Source: an uncultured Owenweeksia sp. (GTDB taxonomy: Bacteria; Bacteroidota; Bacteroidia; Flavobacteriales; Schleiferiaceae). From it: a stretch of DNA of 64,000 nt. A model generated the notes under the pieces. It had not been told where the DNA came from. It worked only from the letters and a program-made list of their open reading frames with translations, and did not search any database. Position 1 is the first letter of the stretch. Every line of letters begins with the position of its first letter. Shown here piece by piece: positions 45,297 to 53,133 of the stretch. Location: the NCBI GenBank assembly GCA_937146805.1, contig CAKZRR010000018.1:1-64000 (forward strand). Direction: 5' to 3'. Position numbers and translations under genes: made by a program.

Positions 45297-46499
45297 CTAA
45301 TTTAATTTTTTTATAGCGTTTGCAATTCTCTGAGTAGCTTTTAGTAAAATATCTTCCGCGGCAGCGTATGAAATACGTAGGCATTTAGGACTTCCAAATG
45401 CGTCTCCAGGAACGAGAGCCACGTGTGCCTCCTCTAAAAGATAAAGACATAAATCGTTGGCATTTTCAATAGTTTTCTCTTTGTACTTTTTCCCGAAAAA
45501 GTGGCTCACATCCGGAAAAATATAAAAAGCGCCTTGTGGTAAATTGGTTTTTAAACCTTCAATTTTGTTTAATTCATGCAACACTAAATCGCGTCTCTTT
45601 AAAAAGGCATCTTTCATATAGGCCACCTCCTTGGGATTAGCCTCAACTGCCGCTTTAACAGCGCGCTGAGTAATGCTACTAGTTGCAGATGTAAATTGTC
45701 CTTGCATTTTGTCACAAGCCTTTGCTAACCATAAAGGTGCGCCCATGTAGCCACATCGCCAGCCCGTCATCGAAAAACCCTTAGAAACACCGTTAATGGT
45801 GATTACCTGATCGTAAACAGAGGGTAGGGAAGCTAAGCTGAAATGCTTCCCTTGAAAATTAATTAGCTCATAGATTTCATCCGAAATAACGAGCAGATTT
45901 GAATTTTTTTGAATTTCCATGGCTAAGGCCTGCATTTCACTTTCGGTATAAACACTACCAGAAGGGTTACAGGGTGTGCTAAAAATCATCATTTTGGTTT
46001 TAGCGGTGCTGTGCTTCTCTATTTCAGATTGGGTGATTTTAAAATCATTCTCAATTTGGGTTGGAATTATAATGGGAATACCACCCGCCAACTTTACAAT
46101 TTCAAAATAGGAAACCCAATAAGGAGCGGGTAACAATACTTCGTCTCCAGGGTTAATGGTGCATAAAACTACGTTGGCAATACTCTGTTTGGCTCCTGTA
46201 GAAAGTACGATTTGCTCTGGTGAGTAATTTAAGTTGTTATCGCGCTTAAATTTATGGCTAATGGCTTCACGTACATCTTTGTATCCAGAGATAGGTGGAT
46301 AATACGTGTAGTTTTCATCGATGCCCTTTTTCGCGGCTTCTTTAATAAACTCAGGAGTAGTGAAATCGGGTTCTCCTAGTGAGAGACTTATTACGTCAAG
46401 CCCCTGTTCACGCATCTCACGACTTTTTTTGCTCATGGCAATTGTTTGAGACTCAGAGAGATTTAGGATACGGTCTGATAGAGGCATCATTTGTTTCAA
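45297..46499 (-). CDS. aspC: Class I pyridoxal-phosphate aminotransferase (aspartate aminotransferase-like)
   Basis: A 400-residue fold-type I transaminase. Motifs include SLSLGEPDFTTPEFI, YTYYPPISGYKDVREAI, LSTGAKQSIANVV, PAPYWVSYFEIVKLAGG, the PLP-Lys region INGVSKGFSMTGWRCGYMG and a C-terminal Arg in KCLRISYAAAEDIL. The family includes aspartate, aromatic and alanine transaminases; the pattern is close to the subgroup Ib aspartate aminotransferases, so aspartate is the likely main substrate. A -7 box lies 12 bases upstream; a start at MMPLSDR (46490 or 46487) would give more room than 46499. First gene of the operon. Confidence 0.9.
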   Translation of the reverse strand: MKQMMPLSDRILNLSESQTIAMSKKSREMREQGLDVISLSLGEPDFTTPEFIKEAAKKGIDENYTYYPPISGYKDVREAISHKFKRDNNLNYSPEQIVLSTGAKQSIANVVLCTINPGDEVLLPAPYWVSYFEIVKLAGGIPIIIPTQIENDFKITQSEIEKHSTAKTKMMIFSTPCNPSGSVYTESEMQALAMEIQKNSNLLVISDEIYELINFQGKHFSLASLPSVYDQVITINGVSKGFSMTGWRCGYMGAPLWLAKACDKMQGQFTSATSSITQRAVKAAVEANPKEVAYMKDAFLKRRDLVLHELNKIEGLKTNLPQGAFYIFPDVSHFFGKKYKEKTIENANDLCLYLLEEAHVALVPGDAFGSPKCLRISYAAAEDILLKATQRIANAIKKLN

Positions 46500-46510
46500 A
46501 AATTAGTCAG

Positions 46511-46518
46511 CAAAGCTA
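46511..46518 (-). promoter_or_regulatory. -7 box for the aspC-DUF4254-GT9-trkH operon
   Basis: Minus-strand TAGCTTTG, exact TAnnTTTG, 12-24 bases before the aspC start codons. Spacing suggests the second or third Met is the true start. Confidence 0.5.
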
Positions 46519-46582
46519 CAAATTTCGGGCAACGGCCTTTTAAAATTTACGATATTTGGCACGTACATTTCTAAAAGCGCAG

Positions 46583-47104
46583 ATGGATATTTTTTTTGAA
46601 ATTTTAAAGTTTACACTTCCTTCTATTTTTCTATTGATATTATGTTACATGATGTTGAGTAACTTCATGGAAAATGAAGAGAAGCGCAGAAGCTATTTTT
46701 TGAGAAAGGAAACCCAAAAAAGTGCCTTGCCGGTTAGGTTGCAAGCTTATGAGCGCTTGTCTCTTTTTTTAGAGCGTATTTCACCCGAGCGTTTGTTGGT
46801 ACGTCTACATTCTACAGGCCTAACGTCTCAACAATATCAAAATTTACTGGTAGAATCAATTCGTAATGAGTTTGAGCACAATGTGGCACAACAGATTTAT
46901 GTAAGTGAGGAATCCTGGAAATTGGTGGTAGATGCAAAGTCGGCTACCGTTGGTATTATTAATAATATTGCTAGAGATTTTAAACCTGAAAGCGATGCCA
47001 TGCGTCTTCGCAAGACGATTCTTAATCGTACAATGGAAATAGAATCGTTTCCAACGAAGCGCGCTTTACGTTATCTAAAGGCTGAGGTTAAAAAGAGTTT
47101 TTAA
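46583..47104 (+). CDS. Small membrane-anchored protein of unknown function
   Basis: About 173 residues. The ATG at 46583 (MDIFFEILKF) is preferred over the open frame from 46556. One N-terminal membrane helix (ILKFTLPSIFLLILCYMML) is followed by a charged cytoplasmic part with helices (RRSYFLRKETQ, ERLSLFLERISPERLLVRLHST, LVESIRNEFEHNVAQQIYV, quoted in part) ending in KKSF. Similar proteins are conserved in Bacteroidota, with no known function. It is divergent from aspC and has no downstream partner. Confidence 0.7.
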   Translation: MDIFFEILKFTLPSIFLLILCYMMLSNFMENEEKRRSYFLRKETQKSALPVRLQAYERLSLFLERISPERLLVRLHSTGLTSQQYQNLLVESIRNEFEHNVAQQIYVSEESWKLVVDAKSATVGIINNIARDFKPESDAMRLRKTILNRTMEIESFPTKRALRYLKAEVKKSF

Positions 47105-47640
47105 ATTCTTTGAAATACCCAAATAATCATCGGGCTTCACGTACAATGTCTTGGATTAACTTCAAGAGTTAATCTATTCTTCGCGGGGTTCCTCTCGTAA
47201 AAAATGGCTTAAGAATAGAATCTATTATTCCTAAGATTTAGATATAGATGATTGACGAGCGATGGTAAATCTGCTTGCAGAATCATAGAGCTTTCAAGCC
47301 AGAGTAGCACACTTCTTTCGCAATAGACCAAGAATGAAAGGATGAAACGATTCCTTATTACCAGTCACTATATAATGCAGATGGTTTTGAAAAGGGTTTG
47401 GTCAACAGAATTATATGACTTTCAACGTAGTCTCATTTTGGGACGGTCTACTTATGCTGATTTATGGTGCAAGTTTGGGGCTAAACAAAATTAGGAAGAG
47501 CATGGCTTTAGTGGCCGTTTTGTTAACCATACAGACTTATAGTATGTTGCGCTACTTACTTGCTTTCGGATACCTTCCCAAGAAAGCGAAGTTACCTTAT
47601 CTATTTGATATTTGGCGGAAGGATAGTTACAGGTGATACT
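47105..47640. other. Long non-coding stretch with weak reading frames
   Basis: About 540 bases between the small membrane protein and the LruC terminator. One frame of 73 codons (47415-47636, MTFNVVSFWDG start, two hydrophobic runs) exists but has no support: no clear start signals, no recognised family. A hairpin GATTAACT/AGTTAATC is at 47154-47174. Other fragments (PYYQSLYNADGFEKG in one frame) look protein-like but are broken by stops, so this may be a decayed gene. Confidence 0.35.
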
Positions 47641-47646
47641 AAAAGC

Positions 47647-47680
47647 AAACACCCCCTTTGGAATTCCAAAGGGGGTGTTT
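47647..47680. terminator. Palindromic terminator of the LruC gene
   Basis: AAACACCCCCTTTGGAA followed by its exact reverse complement: 17-bp arms and no loop base. T/A runs flank both sides. It lies just downstream of the LruC stop at 47725. Confidence 0.8.
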
Positions 47681-47724
47681 TATAAAAACTAAATGAAATC
47701 AGTTTTAACAACTCTAAATAAATA

Positions 47725-49803
47725 TTAAGGAGTATAAGTTTGTCCAGCAGCTGGGAAGTTGTACCAGTTGGTATTTACCATACCACCACTAGAAGCCCAA
47801 GCAGCAAATTGTGGGTAAGCAACTGTGATAGGAGTATACTCATTAGCCCACTCAAATGCACCAGCAGGAATATCAAGTCCCCAAGGAAGGTTGCTTTTTC
47901 CACCAGTAGTATAAGAATCTCCAGCTACACCAGTAGTACCATCATCCATAGTTCCGAACAACAACATATCTTGAACACTAGAAGGAGCCATATCAGCTAA
48001 GTGAATTTCAATCATTTGCTGACCATCTTTCATAATGAAAGGGTTGTAAGGAGGAAGACCTAGTTTCCAAGGATCAACACCAGCATTCATACTTACTACA
48101 ATGTTTTCAGTAACAGGAGTTCCTTTTCCGCCACCAGCAATGGTATTGAAGAATAAACCAGCGTTAAGATCTTTAACGATAAGATCGTTAGCAGCATCCC
48201 AGTTGTACATTACAACATCAGAACCAGGAGTAGTAGCTAAACCATTTACCTCTTGGGTATGAGTACCGTTAGAAGTTCTAGCAGAAATAGCAGCGATATC
48301 AGCAGTAGTCATAAGATCATCAAACATAACCCCAAAGCCATTGTTGTAACCAGCACCAGCAGCTTTTAGCTTGTAGTCCATTCTTACTTCGTGTACTTCG
48401 CCTAAGTTGTTGATAGCAGTTTCGAATACGTAACCAGTTACCATATCGTTGAAGTCATAGTCACCAACTTCTGGCCATAAATCTTCATATAAAAGAGTAC
48501 CTCTATCTGTAATTACACAAACTACATCAGGATTGTTTGGTTCGTCATCATAAGCATCAATTACACCATCTTTGTCAGAGTCTATAACAGATTGTCCAAC
48601 TTGTAAAGGCAATGCAGGCGCACAGCTTTCGTAAATATCACCTGAAGCGTAGAAAATACAATCGTTAAAGTCATAATCTCCATCAGGGTAAACGATATCT
48701 TCAAAAGCAAAGATTTGAACATTTTCACCATCTAAATCTTGAGACATAGAAATCATATGCTGTTGGAAAGTAGGGTCTAAACAAGCAGCTTCGTCAATAC
48801 CCATATCGGCATTAAGAGGATCATCACCATGGAAAATATGGTGGCTAGTATTGGCAGGGTTTAAAGCTACGCTATCTGCACTCTCGTTCCACATGTTACC
48901 TAATAGTACCCATTGGATAGTAGTGTTTTTAGGGAACTCACCTAATTTAACTCTATCACCAACAGCTAATTTATTACCAGCTTCAGAAGCATCTGGGAAG
49001 ATAATGAAGATAGAATCGATAGCAGCATTAGTGGCAGGAGCCGCACCTGCAGGGTGGTAGTAGTATGCTAGTGCATTGTGATAGCTAGCACCTTCACCTA
49101 AAAAGGTTACAAATACTTCAGCATCATCTTTACTAGTAGTTACTGAGTTACAAAACACGTCATTTAATAAAGGAGCGTGTACAGGGCTACATGGAATATG
49201 ATTGCTTTCAACCAACAAGGCATTGATGTTAGCAATCATAGCACCTGTACCGGGAGTAATATTAGCTATTGTACTAGTAGGTACACCCCATCCGTTATGA
49301 TTTCCTAAATAAAACACGTTGTCATTAGGAAAGCTACTTGCTTGTGTGGCAGGAAAGTTAGCTTCAGAAAACTTATCAAACTTACGAGCTTGAGGAATAC
49401 CTGAAAAGTGAGCCTTAAGTGTACCACCAGTAGTGTTACAAACAATACGGTTACCACCAATACCTACGGCATTAGCAACAACAATTACTTCTTTAAGACT
49501 TGTTTTAATTTTAACAGGAACATTTAATTCACCTTGAGCATTGGTAAAGCCAGAATAGAAAATCTCACCACCATCATACGGATCCTTATCGAAAAGATCG
49601 ATACGTACGTTAGACATGCGATTACCATCAAATCCAGTTACGCTAATGTCAGCGGTCATAGCTTTGGCAGATGACCAATTAAATCCTGAGGGAACAGATA
49701 ACTGAGTAATATCAGTTGTGTCGATTTTTGTTGTAGAAGTCTCTTTGTTACAAGAGGCTAAAGCTACTGCTAAAGCTACAACACTTAAAATACCTTTTTT
49801 CAT
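47725..49803 (-). CDS. LruC-domain lipoprotein
   Basis: A 692-residue protein with lipoprotein signal (MKKGILSVVALAVALASC, Cys18). An N-terminal carboxypeptidase-regulatory-like segment (ADISVTGFDGNRMSNVRIDLF) is followed by DUF4114-like (FAFEDIVYPDGDYDFNDCIF), a calcium-binding TSP3-type repeat (DSDKDGVIDAYDDEPNNPD), and the LruC/DUF4842 domain (LLYEDLWPEVGDYDFNDMVTGY onward; KLKAAGAGYNNGFGVMF). The DYDFND motif is shared by the two domains. LruC proteins were first described in Leptospira and are frequent, surface-exposed lipoproteins in Bacteroidota with no known activity. It stands alone. Confidence 0.88.
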   Translation of the reverse strand: MKKGILSVVALAVALASCNKETSTTKIDTTDITQLSVPSGFNWSSAKAMTADISVTGFDGNRMSNVRIDLFDKDPYDGGEIFYSGFTNAQGELNVPVKIKTSLKEVIVVANAVGIGGNRIVCNTTGGTLKAHFSGIPQARKFDKFSEANFPATQASSFPNDNVFYLGNHNGWGVPTSTIANITPGTGAMIANINALLVESNHIPCSPVHAPLLNDVFCNSVTTSKDDAEVFVTFLGEGASYHNALAYYYHPAGAAPATNAAIDSIFIIFPDASEAGNKLAVGDRVKLGEFPKNTTIQWVLLGNMWNESADSVALNPANTSHHIFHGDDPLNADMGIDEAACLDPTFQQHMISMSQDLDGENVQIFAFEDIVYPDGDYDFNDCIFYASGDIYESCAPALPLQVGQSVIDSDKDGVIDAYDDEPNNPDVVCVITDRGTLLYEDLWPEVGDYDFNDMVTGYVFETAINNLGEVHEVRMDYKLKAAGAGYNNGFGVMFDDLMTTADIAAISARTSNGTHTQEVNGLATTPGSDVVMYNWDAANDLIVKDLNAGLFFNTIAGGGKGTPVTENIVVSMNAGVDPWKLGLPPYNPFIMKDGQQMIEIHLADMAPSSVQDMLLFGTMDDGTTGVAGDSYTTGGKSNLPWGLDIPAGAFEWANEYTPITVAYPQFAAWASSGGMVNTNWYNFPAAGQTYTP

Positions 49804-50173
49804 TTCGTGATTATTTAAATTAATGAGTTAACAACTAAAACCTTTTTACGGGTTCGACTTTCATTAGGCAATTGAGGTGCCAAAAATTTTATTGTATAGT
49901 AACTAGTTTATTTTCAACAAGTTACATTTAAATTGAAAAAATAAGTAATTCCCATTACGAGAAAATACCCCATATTTAGCGAGGATATATTCTACATATT
50001 GAGGAATTATTGAAGGAGAATGCTGAGAGAGGAAATTTAAGCCAATTAAAATCCGTATAGCACGGGGGACGAATTTATGAATAAGTACTTATTGTGGAAT
50101 GGTTGTTAAATTGTTGGCTTAGATTGAAGAGTTGACAGGAATACGAAAAATGGAAGTTTGTGTCAAAAAACGA
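49804..50173. other. Intergenic region with no gene
   Basis: About 370 bases. It holds the upstream region of the LruC gene and the downstream end of the polysaccharide glycosyltransferase gene. I see no TAnnTTTG box with good spacing, no hairpin and no RNA. Confidence 0.4.
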
Positions 50174-51337
50174 CTAAGCACGTTTTGCACGTTCCCATGT
50201 GGCAGCTTGCGATTTAGATAACCATCTAAAAAAGCCTGCAAATACCGCATAGTTCATCATCAGGAAGTAATAAGGTATAAATAGAACCTTTACTTTTATT
50301 TGGCGGTTCTCTAGAATCCAGCCAATGGATGCAAATAGATAAAAGGCTACTTGACCTAAAAACAAGTACAGATATAATAAGCCGCTATCATTAAATATTA
50401 ATAATAGGTTTAATAGAAAAATAACAGGTAATACAAACGCAGACAAGGACCAGCGTAATACGCGATGAGAAATGTACTGGAAACTAAGTACGGGATATTT
50501 AAATGGGTTTAATAAGGCGGTTAGTCGACTCATGGATTGCCAGCCTCCTGCAGCAATGCGTATCTTCCTCTTAAGTTCTTCGCCAATATTCTCGCTGGCT
50601 GTTTCTACAGCAAAAGCGTTGGGTTCATATACTACTCGGTAACCTTTCTTGCAAACCCTTAAGGATTGAACAAAGTCATCTAAAATGGTGTCTTCTTCCA
50701 AATCTTCCATTACAGATGTTCTGAAAGAAACCAATTCACCAGCAGCACCCACAACACTATAAAGGGCACTATCCAGTCTTTTAAGGGTAGATTCATACTT
50801 CCAATAGATACCTTCGCCAGCTCCACTTGCGCTATCGGCCTCTTTGCTTATTACCTTTTTTTCGCCTGTAACAGCGCCTACTTTAGGGTTTGCGTAATGT
50901 TTAACAATTTGTTTAACCGCTTCCTGGTTAAGCTGTGTATTAGCATCGCAGAAAATAACAAAATCACTTTTCACTTTTGTCATCGCTCTATTCTCTGCAC
51001 AAGCTTTTCCCATTCTAACATCTTGATGCATTAACTCTACACCATCAATACCGTCAATAATTTTGGCTGTATTATCCGTGGATCCATCGGTAATAAAAAT
51101 AATTCGGAGTTTGTCTTTTGGATAATCTAAGGCTAAAGAGTTTTGAGCTTTTTCGGCAATATAGTCTTCCTCGTTAAAGGCAGGGATGACTAATGTTACT
51201 GCAGGTTCGAAATCTAGTGGAGCCTCCTGTTTTCTGTTAAACAGGCTTTTTATTTTAACTAAAAAATACAAAAGAATGCCGTAGCCTAAATAAGTATAGA
51301 AAACGATAAAAATCAAAAGCCAAAAAGCAATCTCCAT
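50174..51337 (-). CDS. Family 2 glycosyltransferase with membrane segments
   Basis: A 387-residue protein. An N-terminal membrane helix (FWLLIFIVFYTYLGYGILLYFL) precedes a GT2 domain: TLVIPAFNEEDYIAEKAQN, IIFITDGSTDNTAKII, SDFVIFCDANTQLNQ, DDFVQSLRVCKKGYRVVYEP, and the K/R-rich RKIRIAAGGWQSMSR. Two more helices follow (FVLPVIFLLNLLLIF, YLYLFLGQVAFYLF). This arrangement resembles processive or polysaccharide-synthesis GT2 proteins. It sits 17 bases after the other GT2 gene. Substrate unknown; exopolysaccharide or cell-wall glycan synthesis is likely. Confidence 0.85.
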   Translation of the reverse strand: MEIAFWLLIFIVFYTYLGYGILLYFLVKIKSLFNRKQEAPLDFEPAVTLVIPAFNEEDYIAEKAQNSLALDYPKDKLRIIFITDGSTDNTAKIIDGIDGVELMHQDVRMGKACAENRAMTKVKSDFVIFCDANTQLNQEAVKQIVKHYANPKVGAVTGEKKVISKEADSASGAGEGIYWKYESTLKRLDSALYSVVGAAGELVSFRTSVMEDLEEDTILDDFVQSLRVCKKGYRVVYEPNAFAVETASENIGEELKRKIRIAAGGWQSMSRLTALLNPFKYPVLSFQYISHRVLRWSLSAFVLPVIFLLNLLLIFNDSGLLYLYLFLGQVAFYLFASIGWILENRQIKVKVLFIPYYFLMMNYAVFAGFFRWLSKSQAATWERAKRA

Positions 51338-51354
51338 TTTTAAATAATTTTAGT

Positions 51355-52296
51355 TCAAGTAGTTTTAACTTTTTTAGAATGAAAGACATTCCAAATAACG
51401 CCTTTCCAAATGGCCTGTAATTGTTTAAACTCTCCCTTTACTACATGTTTAGAGCTGTGAAGGGGAGCAGCGAAAAATATAAAGTACACTATAGATACAA
51501 AACTTACCGTTGACGTATAATTTCTACGAGCAAAAAGTAGACGGTTCCGCGTGAGGTAATATATCTTTAAGGGGCTATTTTGTCCGGTGCTAACAGATTC
51601 TTTATGGTAAATGAAACTTTGCCCGCAATAATATATTTCGAACCCCGCATTTTTAATCCGCTGACACCAGTCGTATTCTTCGTAATATAAAAAGTAGTCA
51701 TTATACATCAATCCTACCCTTTCGATTACACTTATGGGTACTACCATTGAAGCACCGTGGCCAAAGCTGGTGGGATAACTATCGTTAAACTGATTCAGTT
51801 CTTTTTCGCCCGCACCAATTGTGAAGTTCCTCATCGTATAAGGGTTTAGTTCGGATGCTCCGGCATATTGAATGATGTTTTTTTTATCGTGGTAAATAAT
51901 CTTAGAGCTAACCATTCCAATACTTGGTTTAGCTTCAAACAGCTCTAGGATTGGCTCTAGAAGACCTTTGGTAACTTCTGTATCATTATTAATAAAGTAG
52001 ATATATTCACCCTGACATAATTCTACTCCAGCATTGTTGCCTCCAGCAAAACCTAAATTAGACCCCGTTTCAAGATAAGAGGTTTTGTCAAAATTTTTAA
52101 CATCAGTTTCAAATTTCGGGTTAGGCTCACCATTGTTTACAACGATGCATTCCCAATTGGAATAGCTTAGCAAGGAAAGCGATTCTAAAAACTGAATGGT
52201 AATTTCATATTGATAAAAATTAACCGTTAAAAAGGAGATAAGCGGAGCGTTTGAGATGGTATTAACGTTTAAGGTTATTGGATAATTTCTGGTCAA
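51355..52296 (-). CDS. Family 2 glycosyltransferase (rhamnosyltransferase-like)
   Basis: A 313-residue GT2 enzyme. LISFLTVNFYQYEITIQFLES opens the catalytic domain, followed by WECIVVNNGEPNP, GSNLGFAGGNNAGVELCQGEYIYFINNDTEVT (quoted partly: NLGFAGGNNAGVE, YFINNDTEVT), and MYNDYFLYYEEYDWCQRIKNAGF, the acceptor-side region of WbbL-type rhamnosyltransferases. Start is TTG at 52296; a -7-like box overlaps it and there is no later ATG before the domain, so the start is uncertain. It belongs with the polysaccharide genes around it. Confidence 0.85.
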   Translation of the reverse strand: MTRNYPITLNVNTISNAPLISFLTVNFYQYEITIQFLESLSLLSYSNWECIVVNNGEPNPKFETDVKNFDKTSYLETGSNLGFAGGNNAGVELCQGEYIYFINNDTEVTKGLLEPILELFEAKPSIGMVSSKIIYHDKKNIIQYAGASELNPYTMRNFTIGAGEKELNQFNDSYPTSFGHGASMVVPISVIERVGLMYNDYFLYYEEYDWCQRIKNAGFEIYYCGQSFIYHKESVSTGQNSPLKIYYLTRNRLLFARRNYTSTVSFVSIVYFIFFAAPLHSSKHVVKGEFKQLQAIWKGVIWNVFHSKKVKTT

Positions 52297-52333
52297 AAAT
52301 AGAAGATAATGTGGAATATAATAGCGGGTTGTT

Positions 52334-52341
52334 TACATTTG
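52334..52341 (+). promoter_or_regulatory. -7 box for the secreted unknown/polymerase pair
   Basis: TACATTTG, exact TAnnTTTG, 22 bases before the ATG at 52363 on the plus strand. No good -33 was seen. Confidence 0.5.
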
Positions 52342-52362
52342 CTTTAACCCAATCAATTGAAC

Positions 52363-53121
52363 ATGAGAAAATTAATAGTTCTACTTACTCTGTGTCAGGC
52401 AGTTTTAGCTCAGCCTAGAGAAAATAAACCTTTACCAGAATTTGACGAAAAACCATTTAAGGTGTTAGATGAAGGTTTAATAGGCTGGAGTTTAAGTAAA
52501 AATGGGCAATGGATATCAAGCGAAATGGTAATTCCTAACCCTATAGTTTCTACCAATAATCGTAAATTAAAGGATAGGAAGAACCAGCTTGGAAATGATA
52601 ACATTTCGGAATTGCAGCTTTTTAAAATGGCTTACGGCAAGGATAGCTTGGTAATACTTGTAAAATTTTATAAAACAGGACGCTATGAGTTTGAATCCAC
52701 AAAAAAAGGATGGGATGAATTTAATAGAGGTTATTACTTTGTTTTTAGACAAAGTGAATTTGATAAGCTCAAAAAAATAGAAGAAGAGGTGGTGTTGATT
52801 AAGCTTCCACTGTTGGATTATGGTAGTCTAGGACAAATAAAAAAGAGCAAAACATACGATGTTCTTCAAGAGAAAATGGTAGTTAAAAATGAGGGTAAGC
52901 GGTTTTTAACCTTTACTATTCAAAAGCACCAGGATAATATTAGGTTTCAATTTTCCAATCAGCATGATTTGTTTGATGATGTACAAGGAATATTGAATGA
53001 TTATAAAGTAAAAGGTAAGAGTATTTATAAATCCCCGGGTTTACTTAGCTATATTTATTATGAAGCCAGTTCAGATCTATTTTATGATTTCTTTTCAATG
53101 GAGCCTTCTGCAAGCTACTAG
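52363..53121 (+). CDS. Secreted protein of unknown function
   Basis: About 252 residues. MRKLIVLLTLCQAVLAQ is a signal peptide; the ATG at 52363 is used, not the TTG at 52357. The mature protein is polar and mixed alpha/beta, with EGLIGWSLSKNGQWISSEMVIPNP, WDEFNRGYYFVFRQSEFD and LLSYIYYEASSDLFYDFFS. No family recognised. It lies between the divergent GT2 genes and the O-antigen ligase-like gene, which starts 12 bases later, so a role in polysaccharide export or surface assembly is possible but not shown. Confidence 0.6.
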   Translation: MRKLIVLLTLCQAVLAQPRENKPLPEFDEKPFKVLDEGLIGWSLSKNGQWISSEMVIPNPIVSTNNRKLKDRKNQLGNDNISELQLFKMAYGKDSLVILVKFYKTGRYEFESTKKGWDEFNRGYYFVFRQSEFDKLKKIEEEVVLIKLPLLDYGSLGQIKKSKTYDVLQEKMVVKNEGKRFLTFTIQKHQDNIRFQFSNQHDLFDDVQGILNDYKVKGKSIYKSPGLLSYIYYEASSDLFYDFFSMEPSASY

Positions 53122-53133
53122 TACTTTTAACTA

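Noticed and set aside
47415-47636. 73-codon gene after the small membrane protein
   Set aside because: No family, weak start, and surrounded by apparently decayed sequence; kept only as part of the non-coding stretch.
52294-52301. TATTTTTG -7 box for the GT2 gene
   Set aside because: It overlaps the TTG start and no later start codon fits, so it is probably chance.
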